From: Gemmobacter sp.
GTDB taxonomy: Bacteria; Pseudomonadota; Alphaproteobacteria; Rhodobacterales; Rhodobacteraceae
Direction of reading: 5' to 3'
Length of the DNA stretch: 37,095 nt
Assembly (NCBI GenBank): GCA_030834485.1
Contig: JAUREX010000003.1
Location: 1 to 37,095 of the forward strand
A program made the translations under genes and the position numbers. Below, piece by piece: positions 1-8,084 of this stretch; positions within the stretch are counted from its first letter, which is position 1; each line of letters starts with the position of its first letter. A model generated the notes under the pieces. That model was given only the letters and a program-made list of their open reading frames with translations, was not told the DNA's origin and searched no databases.

Positions 1-1
1 C

Positions 2-640
2 GACACCGCAGACGTCGCCGCGATCGCCGAGCTTGCCGACCTCGGCATGGTCGACGGGGTGACGACGAACCCCTCGCTCATCCTCAAGTCGGGGCGCGAC
101 ATCATCGAGGTCACGCGCGAGATCTGCGCGATCGTGCCGGGCCCCGTCTCGGCCGAGGTCGTAGCCCTCAAGGCCGACGAGATGATCGCCGAGGGGCGCC
201 GGCTGGCGGGGATCGCACCCAACATCGCCGTCAAGGTGCCGCTGACGTGGGACGGGCTCAAGGCGTGCAATGTCCTGTCGTCCGAGGGGCGGATGGTCAA
301 TGTCACGCTGTGCTTTTCGGCCAATCAGGCGCTGGTGGCGGCCAAGGCGGGGGCCACCTACATTTCGCCCTTCGTCGGGCGGCTCGACGACATCAACCTC
401 GACGGGATGGACCTCATCGCCGACATCCGCACGATCTACGACAATTACGGCTTCAAGACGCAGATCCTCGCGGCCTCGATCCGCACCGTGAACCATGTGG
501 CGCAGGCCGCGAAGATCGGCGCGGATGTGATGACCGCCCCGCCCGCGGTGATCCGCGCGCTCGCCCAGCATCCGCTGACCGACCGCGGGCTCGAGCAGTT
601 CATGGCCGACTGGGCGCGGACAGGGCAGAAGATCCTCTGA
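2..640 (+). CDS. Transaldolase / fructose-6-phosphate aldolase family protein (5' end cut off)
   Basis: The frame is open from base 2, so the true start lies just outside the window; by family length only about five residues are missing. The product is a small single-domain class I aldolase of the transaldolase/FSA type, acting in the cytoplasm in sugar-phosphate (pentose phosphate) metabolism through a Schiff base. Visible signatures are [10 protein letters not shown] near the N-terminus and [15 protein letters not shown], whose lysine codon at 233-235 is the expected Schiff-base residue. The C-terminal [10 protein letters not shown] and the [11 protein letters not shown] segment are also typical of the short family. 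The DUF484 gene follows after 11 bases, which suggests co-transcription. The exact substrate (transaldolase or F6P aldolase) cannot be told from this sequence alone. Confidence 0.9.
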   Translation, partial: DTADVAAIAELADLGMVDGVTTNPSLILKSGRDIIEVTREICAIVPGPVSAEVVALKADEMIAEGRRLAGIAPNIAVKVPLTWDGLKACNVLSSEGRMVNVTLCFSANQALVAAKAGATYISPFVGRLDDINLDGMDLIADIRTIYDNYGFKTQILAASIRTVNHVAQAAKIGADVMTAPPAVIRALAQHPLTDRGLEQFMADWARTGQKIL

Positions 641-651
641 AAGGGGGGACG

Positions 652-1326
652 ATGGAACCGATCGGCGCTCTGCCCGAGGATCTGCGCGACAGCATCATGG
701 CCGACCCGGCGCTGGTGCTCGACGACGCCGAGCTGATGCGCGTGCTCGTCTCGGCGCAGGATGCCGCGCGCGGGGGCAACATCGTCGATCTGCGCGCGGC
801 CGCGATGCAGCGGCTCGAGACGCATATCGCCGAATTGCGCGACATGCACCGCAGCGTGATCGCGACGGCCTATGACAATGTCGCCGGCACCAACATGATC
901 CACCGCGCCGTCGTCCACCTCTCGGAGGCCGATGACGCGGCCGCCTTTGGCGCGGCCGTCGCCGGCCCCGTCGCGGGCGTGCTGCGCGTCGATGCCGCGC
1001 GGGTCGTGATCGAGGATGAGGCGGGCGATCTGCGCGACTGCCCGGGCTTTGTCACGGTCGAGGCCGGTTTCGTCGCCGACTACATGGGCGCGCCGCGCCG
1101 CGGGGTGACGCTGCGCCTCGCGCCGCAGGGCTCGGCGGTTCTCTATGACGGCGCGCCCGTCGCCTCCGAGGCGCTGCTCGCGCTCGACCTCGGCGCGGGG
1201 CGGGGGCCGGCGATGCTCGCGCTCGGCGCGGCCGACCCCGATCAGTTCACCCCCCAGCAGGGCGTCGATCTGGTGGCGTTCCTCGCGGCGGTGTCCGGGC
1301 GGCTCCTCGGGCGGCTCCTGCGCTAG
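652..1326 (+). CDS. DUF484 family protein (GAF-like)
   Basis: This 224-residue protein has no known catalytic role. It belongs to the DUF484 family, whose members resemble GAF sensory folds. The N-terminal part (about residues 10-60) is a predicted helix that starts with the [19 protein letters not shown] segment. The rest shows the family pattern, including FVADYMGAP, the GSAVLYDG strand and a conserved [15 protein letters not shown] stretch near residue 185. The start at 652 sits after a GGGGGGAC purine run and gives the normal family N-terminus; a longer upstream frame would overlap the aldolase gene and is not credible. In many proteobacteria DUF484 lies directly before xerC, as it does here (14 bases apart). 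A link to XerC function is inferred from that context only. Confidence 0.88.
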   Translation: MEPIGALPEDLRDSIMADPALVLDDAELMRVLVSAQDAARGGNIVDLRAAAMQRLETHIAELRDMHRSVIATAYDNVAGTNMIHRAVVHLSEADDAAAFGAAVAGPVAGVLRVDAARVVIEDEAGDLRDCPGFVTVEAGFVADYMGAPRRGVTLRLAPQGSAVLYDGAPVASEALLALDLGAGRGPAMLALGAADPDQFTPQQGVDLVAFLAAVSGRLLGRLLR

Positions 1327-1340
1327 GGGCGCGCCGGGGG

Positions 1341-2276
1341 ATGGCGGGCGACGAGGGATCCGACATCGCGCCCGCGACCCGCGCAGCACTTGCCGACTGG
1401 CTCGGGCAGATCGCAGCACTCGGGGGGGCGCGCGCGGCGACGGTCGCGGCCTATGGTACCGATCTGCGGCTCTATCTCGGGTTCCTCGCCCGCCACCTCG
1501 GCGCCCCGCCGGCACCTGCGGGCGTTGCGGCCGTCACGCAGGCCGATCTGCGCGCCTTTCTTGCGCATGAGCAGGGGCGCGGGGTCGCGGCGCGCTCGAT
1601 CGCGCGGCGGCTCTCGGCCGTCAAGACCTTCACCCGCTGGCTTGCCGACCGGACCGGGGCGGATGCGACCGCCGCCCTTGCGATGCGCGCGCCGCGCCAC
1701 CGCCGCCGCCTGCCCCGACCCTTGTCGGAAGAGGCCGCGCGCGATGTTCTGGCCGAGGCGGGGGCGGGCCCGGCCGAGCCCTGGATTGCGGCGCGCGACG
1801 CGGCGGTGGTGACGCTTCTTTATGCGGCGGGGCTGCGGGTTTCCGAGGCGCTCGGGCTGCGCGGGCGCGACCATCCTCTGCCCGAGGTGCTGCGCATCCG
1901 CGGCAAGGGCGGGCGCGAGCGGCCCGTGCCCGTCCTGCCGGCCGCGCGCGCGGCGGTCGCGGCCTATGCGCGCCTCTGCCCCCATCCGATCCTGCCCGAG
2001 GGGCCGCTCTTTCTGGGCGCGCGCGGCGGCGCGCTCGACGGGCGGGCGGTCCGGGGCGCGATGGCGGGGCTGCGCGCGCGCCTCGGCCTGCCCGCAACCG
2101 CGACGCCGCACGCGCTGCGCCATTCCTTCGCGACGCATCTGCTCGCGGCCGGGGGCGATCTGCGCACGATCCAGGAGTTGCTCGGCCATGCCTCGCTCTC
2201 GACCACGCAGGTCTATACGGCGGTCGATGCGGCGCGGCTGATCGAGGTCTATCGCGCCGCCCATCCGCGCGCCTGA
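1341..2276 (+). CDS. xerC: Tyrosine recombinase XerC
   Basis: Site-specific tyrosine recombinase of 311 residues that, with XerD, resolves chromosome dimers at dif sites. Residues about 10-105 form the core-binding domain and about 125-311 the catalytic domain. The full catalytic set is visible: Arg166 ([12 protein letters not shown]), Lys189 ([11 protein letters not shown]), His257 and Arg260 ([13 protein letters not shown]), His283 ([11 protein letters not shown]) and the nucleophile Tyr292 (QVYTAVD). Length, the order of motifs and the upstream DUF484 gene favour chromosomal XerC over a phage or integron integrase, and I see no attachment-site repeats or mobility genes around it. The ATG follows a GGGGG run. 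A run of HRRRLPRPL residues near 120 is the usual basic interdomain linker. Confidence 0.93.
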   Translation: MAGDEGSDIAPATRAALADWLGQIAALGGARAATVAAYGTDLRLYLGFLARHLGAPPAPAGVAAVTQADLRAFLAHEQGRGVAARSIARRLSAVKTFTRWLADRTGADATAALAMRAPRHRRRLPRPLSEEAARDVLAEAGAGPAEPWIAARDAAVVTLLYAAGLRVSEALGLRGRDHPLPEVLRIRGKGGRERPVPVLPAARAAVAAYARLCPHPILPEGPLFLGARGGALDGRAVRGAMAGLRARLGLPATATPHALRHSFATHLLAAGGDLRTIQELLGHASLSTTQVYTAVDAARLIEVYRAAHPRA

Positions 2277-2352
2277 GCGGCGGTTTTCGCTCGCCTCGGC
2301 GCCCCGGACGCGCTATGAGGAGAGCATTGAAGCCTTTCATTGTCCGAAACCA

Positions 2353-2937
2353 TTGCACATCGCCCTTCCCCTTCTCGATCCCGCGCGCGACCGGCTCGAT
2401 CCCGCCGTCCCCTTCCTCATGCGGCCACGCCGCCACGCCGATGCGCGCGGCTGGATCGCCGAGGTCTGGCACGGCCCGCGGATGGCGGCGGCCGGGTTGG
2501 ATATTGCCTTCGTGCAGGACAATCATTCGGCCTCGCTTGCCGCGGGCACGCTGCGGGGGCTGCACTATCAGGGCCCGCCCGCGGCGCAGGCCAAGCTCGT
2601 GCGCTGCGTGCGCGGCGCGGTCTATGACGCGATCGTCGATGCCCGCCCCGACAGCCCCGGCTTCGGCCGCTGGGCGGGGGTCGAGATCGGCGCCGACGAC
2701 GGCGTGCAGCTCTTTGTCCCCGCGGGCTTCCTGCACGGGTTCCTGACGCTCTGCGACGGCGCCGAGATCGTCTATCGCTGCTCGGCCCCCTATGATCCGG
2801 GGTGCGAGGGCGCCGTCCGCTGGGACAGCTGCGGGATCGACTGGCCGCTTGTGGGCCGCGCCCCGATCCTCTCGCCCCGCGACGCCGACGCACCCGCCTT
2901 CGCCGACTGGGCCAGCCCCTTCGGAGGTGCGGCATGA
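2353..2937 (+). CDS. rfbC: dTDP-4-dehydrorhamnose 3,5-epimerase
   Basis: Third enzymatic step of dTDP-L-rhamnose synthesis: epimerises dTDP-4-keto-6-deoxyglucose at C3 and C5. The cupin fold signatures are present: [44 protein letters not shown] (which holds the catalytic His), [12 protein letters not shown], and the VYRCS tyrosine near residue 140. The start is uncertain. The best candidate is a TTG at 2353, giving 194 residues; the first in-frame ATG (2419) would begin only two residues before the conserved RRHADARG block and looks too short. It is the first gene of the rfbC-B-D-A operon, and its stop overlaps the rfbB start (ATGA). The open frame continues upstream of 2353, so another non-ATG start is possible. 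Confidence 0.9.
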   Translation: MHIALPLLDPARDRLDPAVPFLMRPRRHADARGWIAEVWHGPRMAAAGLDIAFVQDNHSASLAAGTLRGLHYQGPPAAQAKLVRCVRGAVYDAIVDARPDSPGFGRWAGVEIGADDGVQLFVPAGFLHGFLTLCDGAEIVYRCSAPYDPGCEGAVRWDSCGIDWPLVGRAPILSPRDADAPAFADWASPFGGAA

Positions 2938-3980
2938 GGGTTCTCGTCACCGGGGGCGCGGGGTTCATCGGCTCGGCCGTCGTGCGCGCGGCCGATGCGG
3001 CGGGGCACGAGGTCGTGAACCTCGATGCGCTGACCTATGCCGCCTGCCTCGAGAATGTGGCGTCGGTCGCGCAATCGGGGCGCTATGCGTTCGAGCATGC
3101 CGACATCCGCGACCCCGGCGCGCTGGCGCGCATCTTCGCCCGTCACCGCCCCGAGGCGGTCATCCACCTCGCGGCCGAGAGCCATGTCGACCGCTCGATC
3201 GACGGCCCCGCGGCCTTCGTCGAGACGAATGTGACGGGCACCTTCAACCTGCTCGAGGCCGCGCGCACGGCCTCGGAAGGGGCGGGGCGGCCTGCCGGCT
3301 TCCGCTTTGTCCATGTCTCGACCGATGAGGTCTTTGGCCATCTCGGCCCCGAGGGGCGCTTTGACGAGGGCACGCCCTACGCCCCGCGCAGCCCCTATGC
3401 CGCGACCAAGGCGGCGTCTGACCACCTCGCGCGCGCCTGGGGGGCGACCTGGGGCCTGCCGGTCATCGTCACCAATTGCTCGAACAATTACGGCCCCTTC
3501 CATTTCCCCGAAAAGCTGATCCCGGTCGTCATCCTCAACGCGCTGCACGGAAGGCCGATCCCGGTCTATGGCACGGGCGCGAATGTGCGCGACTGGCTCT
3601 TTGTCGAGGATCATGCGCGCGCGCTCCTCTCCGTGCTCGAGGGCGGGGTGCCGGGGCGGACCTATGCGATCGGGGGCGAGGCCGAGGCGCGCAACATCGA
3701 CATCGTGCGCACGATCTGCGCGATCCTCGACCGGCTCCGGCCCGAGGGCGCGCCCCATGCGCGGCTCATCACCTTCGTCGCCGACCGCCCAGGGCACGAT
3801 CTGCGCTATGCGATCGACCCCGCCCGCATCCGCACCGAGCTCGGCTGGCGGCCCGAGGTGACGCTTGCCGAGGGGCTCGAGCGGACGGTGGCGTGGTATC
3901 TGGCGCATGAGGCATGGTGGCGCCCGCTTCTGGGGCGCAGCGGGGTGGGCGCGCGCCTCGGCACGAGAGGCGCGGCATGA
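2934..3980 (+). CDS. rfbB: dTDP-glucose 4,6-dehydratase
   Basis: Second step of dTDP-L-rhamnose synthesis: NAD-dependent conversion of dTDP-glucose to dTDP-4-keto-6-deoxyglucose. It is an extended SDR of 348 residues. It shows the Rossmann glycine motif GGAGFIG (7-13), [13 protein letters not shown] (79-90), the dehydratase-specific Thr130-Asp131-Glu132 (STDEVFG), and the Tyr155/Lys159 pair (SPYAATKA). [17 protein letters not shown] follows and is typical of RmlB. The start at 2934 is fixed by a strong GGAGGT at 2922-2927 and by the Rossmann motif beginning at residue 2; a longer in-frame extension upstream lies inside rfbC and is not coding. The gene overlaps rfbC and rfbD by four bases each, so translation is probably coupled. 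Confidence 0.96.
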   Translation: MRVLVTGGAGFIGSAVVRAADAAGHEVVNLDALTYAACLENVASVAQSGRYAFEHADIRDPGALARIFARHRPEAVIHLAAESHVDRSIDGPAAFVETNVTGTFNLLEAARTASEGAGRPAGFRFVHVSTDEVFGHLGPEGRFDEGTPYAPRSPYAATKAASDHLARAWGATWGLPVIVTNCSNNYGPFHFPEKLIPVVILNALHGRPIPVYGTGANVRDWLFVEDHARALLSVLEGGVPGRTYAIGGEAEARNIDIVRTICAILDRLRPEGAPHARLITFVADRPGHDLRYAIDPARIRTELGWRPEVTLAEGLERTVAWYLAHEAWWRPLLGRSGVGARLGTRGAA

Positions 3981-4837
3981 GGGTGCTGGTCTTCGGCCGC
4001 ACGGGGCAGGTGGCGCGCGCGATGGCAGCGGCGGTGCCCGGGGATGTCGGCGCGCGCTTTCTCGGGCGCGAGGCGGCCGATCTGGCCGACCCCGACGCCT
4101 GTGCGCGCCGCGTGGCCGAGGCGGGCTGCGATGCGGTGGTGATCGCGGCCGCCCATACCGCCGTCGACCGCGCCGAGGCCGAGGAGGACCTCGCGCGGCG
4201 CATCAACGCCGACGCGCCGGGCGCGATCGGGCGGGCGGCCGCCGCGCGCGGCCTGCCGGTCGTGCATCTGTCGAGCGATTATGTGCTGGCCGGCACCGGC
4301 AGCGCGCCGCAGCCGCCCGATGCCCCGACAGGCCCGCTGAGCGCCTATGGGCGCACCAAGCTTGGCGGCGAGGTCGCGCTGCGCGCAAGCGGGGCGCGCC
4401 ATCTGATCCTGCGCACAAGCTGGGTATTCTCGGGCGCGGGCGGCAATTTCGTGGCCGCGATGCTGCGTGCGGGGGCCGCGCGGCCCCTGGTGCGCGTCGT
4501 CGCCGACCAGCGGGGCGGGCCGACCCCGGCCGCGGCGCTCGCTGAGGCGGTTTTCGTCGCCGCCCGCGCCCTTGTCGCGGGGCATCCGGGCGGGACGCAT
4601 CATTTCGCGGGCGCCCCGGATGTGAGCTGGGCCGAGTTCGCGCGCGCGATCTTCGCCGCCGCCGCGATGGATATCGCGGTCGAGGAGATCGCGACCGCCG
4701 ATTATCCGACCCCGGCGCGCCGGCCGGCCAATTCGCGCCTCGACTGCACCGGGTTCGAGCGCGCCTTCGGCCTCGCCCGCCCCGACTGGCGCGCCCATCT
4801 GCCGGGCGCCATCGCCGCGCTGAGGGCCGCGGCATGA
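3977..4837 (+). CDS. rfbD: dTDP-4-dehydrorhamnose reductase
   Basis: Last step of dTDP-L-rhamnose synthesis: NAD(P)H-dependent reduction of dTDP-4-keto-L-rhamnose. This RmlD-type SDR has 286 residues. It has the N-terminal nucleotide-binding GRTGQVA (7-13), [11 protein letters not shown] (57-67), the SSDY segment (99-102, where many homologues have STDY), and the Tyr124/Lys128 pair ([11 protein letters not shown]). RTSWVFSG and DQRGGPT follow, as in the family. The start at 3977 forms an ATGA overlap with the rfbB stop. The TSDYVF-type motif is slightly altered (DYVLAG instead of DYVFDG), which does not remove the catalytic Tyr/Lys. It sits between rfbB and rfbA in a four-gene operon. Confidence 0.95.
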   Translation: MRVLVFGRTGQVARAMAAAVPGDVGARFLGREAADLADPDACARRVAEAGCDAVVIAAAHTAVDRAEAEEDLARRINADAPGAIGRAAAARGLPVVHLSSDYVLAGTGSAPQPPDAPTGPLSAYGRTKLGGEVALRASGARHLILRTSWVFSGAGGNFVAAMLRAGAARPLVRVVADQRGGPTPAAALAEAVFVAARALVAGHPGGTHHFAGAPDVSWAEFARAIFAAAAMDIAVEEIATADYPTPARRPANSRLDCTGFERAFGLARPDWRAHLPGAIAALRAAA

Positions 4838-5736
4838 GCGCGCGCAAGGGCATCATCCTCGCGGGCGGGTCGGGCACGCGGCTCTGGCCCATCACGATGG
4901 GCGTCTCGAAGCAGCTTCTGCCGGTCTACGACAAGCCGATGATCTACTATCCGCTCTCGGTCCTCATGCTCGGGGGCATGCGCGAGATCGCGATCATCAC
5001 GACGCCTGACGATCAGCCCCAGTTCCGCCGCCTGCTGGGCGATGGCAGCCAGTGGGGCGTCGCCTTCGAGTGGATCGTGCAGCCCGCGCCCGAGGGGCTC
5101 GCGCAGGCCTATCTGCTCGCGCGCGATTTCCTTGCGGGCGCGCCCTCGGCGATGATCCTCGGCGACAACATCTTTTTCGGCCACGGCCTGCCTGCGCTCC
5201 TGGCGGCGGCGGGGGCGCGCGGGGCGGGGGGGACGGTGTTTGGCTATCGCGTCGCCGATCCCGAACGCTACGGCGTCGTCGATTTCGCCCCCGACGGGCG
5301 TGTGCGCGCGCTGCTTGAGAAGCCCGCCCGGCCACCGTCGGATTTCGCGGTGACGGGGCTTTATTTCCTCGATGGCCGCGCGCCCGATTTCGCCCGCGCC
5401 GTCCGCCCCTCGGCCCGCGGTGAGCTTGAGATCGTCGATCTGCTCGAATTCTACCGCGCCGAGGGCAGTCTGACGGTCGAGCGGATGGGCAGAGGCTTTG
5501 CGTGGCTCGACACGGGCACGCACGCCTCGCTCCTCGATGCGGGCAATTTCGTGCGCACCCTGACCGAACGGCAGGGCCTACAGCTTGGCGCGCCGGATGA
5601 GGTCGCCTTCGAGATGGGCTGGATCGACGCAGACGCGCTTGCGGCGCGGGCGGCGGTGTTCGGCAAGACCGACTACGGCGCCTATCTCGCGCGCCGCGCG
5701 CGGGCCGGAACGACTGCGCGGGGCGCAGGCGGCTGA
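4834..5736 (+). CDS. rfbA: Glucose-1-phosphate thymidylyltransferase
   Basis: First step of the dTDP-L-rhamnose pathway: joins glucose-1-phosphate and dTTP to give dTDP-glucose and pyrophosphate. The protein is 300 residues long, normal for RmlA. The nucleotidyltransferase signature LAGGSGTRLWP lies at residues 9-19 and SKQLLPVYDKPM at 25-36. Metal- and sugar-binding LGDNIFFG lies at 109-116 (Asp111), with VVDFAPDGRV, LEKPARPPS and the WLDTGTH motif further on. The start overlaps the rfbD stop by four bases. It is the last gene of the operon. The next gene is on the opposite strand and ends only 10 bases away; I see no convincing hairpin terminator in that short gap. The C-terminus beyond the conserved YGAYL ends in a short Ala/Arg-rich tail. 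Confidence 0.96.
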   Translation: MSARKGIILAGGSGTRLWPITMGVSKQLLPVYDKPMIYYPLSVLMLGGMREIAIITTPDDQPQFRRLLGDGSQWGVAFEWIVQPAPEGLAQAYLLARDFLAGAPSAMILGDNIFFGHGLPALLAAAGARGAGGTVFGYRVADPERYGVVDFAPDGRVRALLEKPARPPSDFAVTGLYFLDGRAPDFARAVRPSARGELEIVDLLEFYRAEGSLTVERMGRGFAWLDTGTHASLLDAGNFVRTLTERQGLQLGAPDEVAFEMGWIDADALAARAAVFGKTDYGAYLARRARAGTTARGAGG

Positions 5737-5746
5737 GGGCGCCCCC

Positions 5747-6337
5747 TCAGGGCTCGGGCGCCTCGGTCCGGCGGAACATCCCATAGTCGCGCGTCACGGC
5801 AAAGACCGAGGCCGCGCGCACGCCCGCCTGCGCGGCCGCATCGCGCGCGGTGGCGCGGGCCGCCCCGTCGTCGGCCATCTCCGCGAGCGCAAGGCACGAC
5901 CCCTCGCGCACGACGCTTGCAAACCACGCCGCCCCCGGCAGCGCAAAGGGCGCGGCCGCATAGACCGCGAGCAGAAGGCGCGCATCCGCCGCGACCGGCA
6001 TCTCGGCCACCGCGCCCCCTTCGAGGTGCAGGATGCGGGGTGCCACGCGGATGCGATAGTCGGCGAAATGCACCTTGCGCCCAGCCGCCTGCGAGCGGCG
6101 GTGCAGCGCATCGCGCCGCCAGCCGGCCAGCGCCGCCTCACTCTCCCACAGCTGGTGCGAGAGTAGCGCGTCCTCGCGCCCATCGGGGCGGAACCGCTCG
6201 ATCCAGCGCATCCCTGTGTGCTGCGCGAGGACGGGGCGCAGCATGTCCACATGGGCGAAATAATGGTCCATGTGGCCGGGCTTCATCTCGACCTCGAAGA
6301 AGAGGCCATGAGTCGTGTCCGCTGCCGTCTCGCTCAT
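5747..6337 (-). CDS. Antibiotic biosynthesis monooxygenase (ABM) domain protein
   Basis: A 196-residue cytoplasmic protein. Residues about 10-95 match an ABM-type dimeric alpha+beta barrel: GLFFEVEMKPGHMDHYFAHVDMLRP, then MRWIERFRPDGREDALLSHQLWESEAALAGWRRD as separate strands and helices. The second half (about 100-190) has a strand/helix pattern that could be a degenerate second barrel (LLLAVYAAAP, and ASVFAVTRDYGMFRR). Members of this fold include small monooxygenases and haem- or quinol-linked proteins, and the substrate cannot be told here. It is transcribed divergently from a YghU-like glutathione transferase and an SDR, across a 140-base gap that holds a 7-base inverted repeat. A role with them in detoxification or redox stress is inference. 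Confidence 0.75.
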   Translation of the reverse strand: MSETAADTTHGLFFEVEMKPGHMDHYFAHVDMLRPVLAQHTGMRWIERFRPDGREDALLSHQLWESEAALAGWRRDALHRRSQAAGRKVHFADYRIRVAPRILHLEGGAVAEMPVAADARLLLAVYAAAPFALPGAAWFASVVREGSCLALAEMADDGAARATARDAAAQAGVRAASVFAVTRDYGMFRRTEAPEP

Positions 6338-6435
6338 CCGTTTTGCCTTTCTGACCGCGGCCGCACTCTGGCGCGGTGCCTCCCCGGCGCAAGGCGACAG
6401 ATCGTCCCTTTGCCCCTTGCGCCTGCGGGCGGGCG

Positions 6436-6458
6436 GGATACCTCTGGCGCCGGTATCC
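6436..6458. promoter_or_regulatory. Inverted repeat in divergent intergenic region, candidate operator
   Basis: GGATACC (6436-6442) and GGTATCC (6452-6458) are perfect 7-base inverted arms separated by nine bases. They lie 20 bases before the ATG of the YghU-like gene and about 100 bases upstream of the divergent ABM gene. The arms and spacing would suit a dimeric repressor or activator site, or a small hairpin in the 5' leader. No regulator gene is adjacent, so the binding protein is unknown. Confidence 0.4.
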
Positions 6459-6477
6459 TTCGCAGCGGAGAGCGTGC

Positions 6478-7326
6478 ATGACCGCCCCCTACACCCCCCC
6501 CGAGGTCTGGATATGGGACAAGGAGAACGGCGGCCGCTTCGCCAGCACCAACCGCCCCATCGCGGGGCCCACGCATGAGGCCGCGCTGCCCGTGGGGCGC
6601 CATCCGCTGCAACTCTATTCGATGGGCACGCCCAACGGGGTCAAGGTCACCGTCCTGCTCGAGGAGTTGCTCGCCCTCGGCCATGCGCAGGCGGAATACG
6701 ACGCCTGGCTGATCGATATCGGGACGGGGGCGCAATTCTCGTCGGGGTTCGTCGCGGTCAATCCCAACTCCAAGATCCCCGCACTTCTCGACCGGCGCGG
6801 GGCAGAGCCGGTGCGCGTCTTCGAATCGGGCGCGATCCTTCTGCATCTGGCCGAGAGTTTCGGGGCCTTCATGCCGGCGGGGGGTGCTGCGCGGGCCGAG
6901 ACGCTCTCGTGGCTCTTCTGGCAGATGGGCAGCGCGCCCTATCTGGGCGGCGGCTTTGGCCATTTCTACGCCTATGCGCCCGAGAAATGGGAATACCCGA
7001 TCAACCGCTTCGCGATGGAGACCAAGCGCCAGCTTGACGTGCTCGACCGGCGCCTCGCGGAGGTCGAGTTCATCAACGGGCGCGACTATTCCATCGCCGA
7101 CATCGCGATCTGGCCCTGGTATGGGCAGCTTGCGCTCGGCCGGCTCTACAATGCCGCGACCTTTCTCGATGTGGCGCGCTATGCCCATGTCCAGCGCTGG
7201 GCGCGCGCGATCGACGCGCGGCCCCCAGTGCGGCGCGGGCGGGTCGTGAACCGCACCTATGGCGCGCCGGACGAGCAATTGCGCGAGCGCCACGACGCGG
7301 CCGATTTCGCCGCGCTGGGGCTCTGA
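6478..7326 (+). CDS. YghU-like glutathione S-transferase / disulfide-bond reductase
   Basis: A 282-residue cytoplasmic thioredoxin-fold protein close to E. coli YghU, a glutathione-dependent disulfide-bond reductase of the nu class. The N-terminal extension with WIWDKENGGRFASTNRP is typical of YghU. It is followed by the thioredoxin-like domain: the SMGTPNGVKVTVLLEE segment near 46-61 contains the glutathione-binding TPNG motif, then VNPNSKIPALLDRRG and the FESGAILLHLAE cis-Pro/Glu-Ser region. The helical C-terminal domain has DVLDRRLAE and YSIADIAIWPW. The start at 6478 gives the family N-terminus; upstream in-frame codons belong to the intergenic region. Its TGA overlaps the ATG of the following SDR by one base, so the two are translationally coupled. 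Confidence 0.92.
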   Translation: MTAPYTPPEVWIWDKENGGRFASTNRPIAGPTHEAALPVGRHPLQLYSMGTPNGVKVTVLLEELLALGHAQAEYDAWLIDIGTGAQFSSGFVAVNPNSKIPALLDRRGAEPVRVFESGAILLHLAESFGAFMPAGGAARAETLSWLFWQMGSAPYLGGGFGHFYAYAPEKWEYPINRFAMETKRQLDVLDRRLAEVEFINGRDYSIADIAIWPWYGQLALGRLYNAATFLDVARYAHVQRWARAIDARPPVRRGRVVNRTYGAPDEQLRERHDAADFAALGL

Positions 7327-8084
7327 TGTCGGGCCGGGTCGCGATTGTCACCGGCGCGGCGCGGGGCATCGGGCTGGCGGCAGCGCGCCGGCTTGCCGCG
7401 CAGGGCCACGCCGTCGCGATGATCGACCGCGACGCCTCCGCCCTGGCCGAGGCCGCCGCGGGGGTCGAAGGTGCCGCGGGGATCGTCTGCGACGTCTCGG
7501 ACCCGGCCGCGGTCGCGGCGATGATGGCCGAGGTCACGGACCGCTTCGGGCGGCTCGATGCGCTCGTGAACAATGCCGCGGTGGCCGAGTTCGCGCCCCT
7601 CGGACAGACCGATTTCGAGATGTGGCGCCGCGTGATGGCGACCAACCTCGACGGCGTGTACCTCGTCTCGCAGGCGGCGGCGCCGGCGCTTTGCGCATCG
7701 CGGGGCGCGATCGTCAACATCGCCTCGATCTCGGGGCTGAGGGCGAGCACGCTGCGCGTCGCCTATGGCACCTCGAAGGGCGCGGTGATCCAGCTGACGC
7801 GCCAGCAGGCCGCGGAGCTGGGCGAGGCGGGCGTGCGCGTCAACTGCGTCTGCCCGGGCCCGGTGCGCACCAAGCTTGCGATGGCGGTGCACACGCCCGA
7901 GATCATCGCGGCCTATCACGACGCGATCCCCCTCAACCGCTATGGCAGCGAGGATGAGATCGCGGCGATGATCGCCTTTCTCTGCGGGCCGGAGGCGTCC
8001 TATGTGACGGGACAGATCATCGCGGTCGATGGCGGCTTCGAGGCGACGGGCGTCGGCCTGCCGGCGCTGCGCGGCGGGGCCTAG
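7326..8084 (+). CDS. SDR family NAD(P)-dependent oxidoreductase
   Basis: Classical short-chain dehydrogenase of 252 residues with the whole family signature. This comprises TGAARGIG (9-16) for the cofactor, CDVSDP (55-60), the NNAA motif (82-85), Asn107 in MATNLDGVY, Ser134 in NIASISG, and the catalytic Tyr147/Lys151 (AYGTSKGA). VNCVCPGPVRTKL follows, and the C-terminal YVTGQIIAVDGGF is typical of FabG-like members. The acidic Asp34 after the second beta strand (MIDRDAS) suggests a preference for NAD. The substrate is unknown. It is coupled to the YghU-like gene by a one-base overlap, and its stop codon shares bases with the stop of the convergent oxidase gene. Confidence 0.9.
   Translation: MSGRVAIVTGAARGIGLAAARRLAAQGHAVAMIDRDASALAEAAAGVEGAAGIVCDVSDPAAVAAMMAEVTDRFGRLDALVNNAAVAEFAPLGQTDFEMWRRVMATNLDGVYLVSQAAAPALCASRGAIVNIASISGLRASTLRVAYGTSKGAVIQLTRQQAAELGEAGVRVNCVCPGPVRTKLAMAVHTPEIIAAYHDAIPLNRYGSEDEIAAMIAFLCGPEASYVTGQIIAVDGGFEATGVGLPALRGGA

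Noticed and set aside
1341-2276. Tyrosine recombinase considered as a phage or island integrase
   Set aside because: Length, motifs and the DUF484 neighbour fit chromosomal XerC. No tRNA, direct repeats or mobile genes lie nearby.
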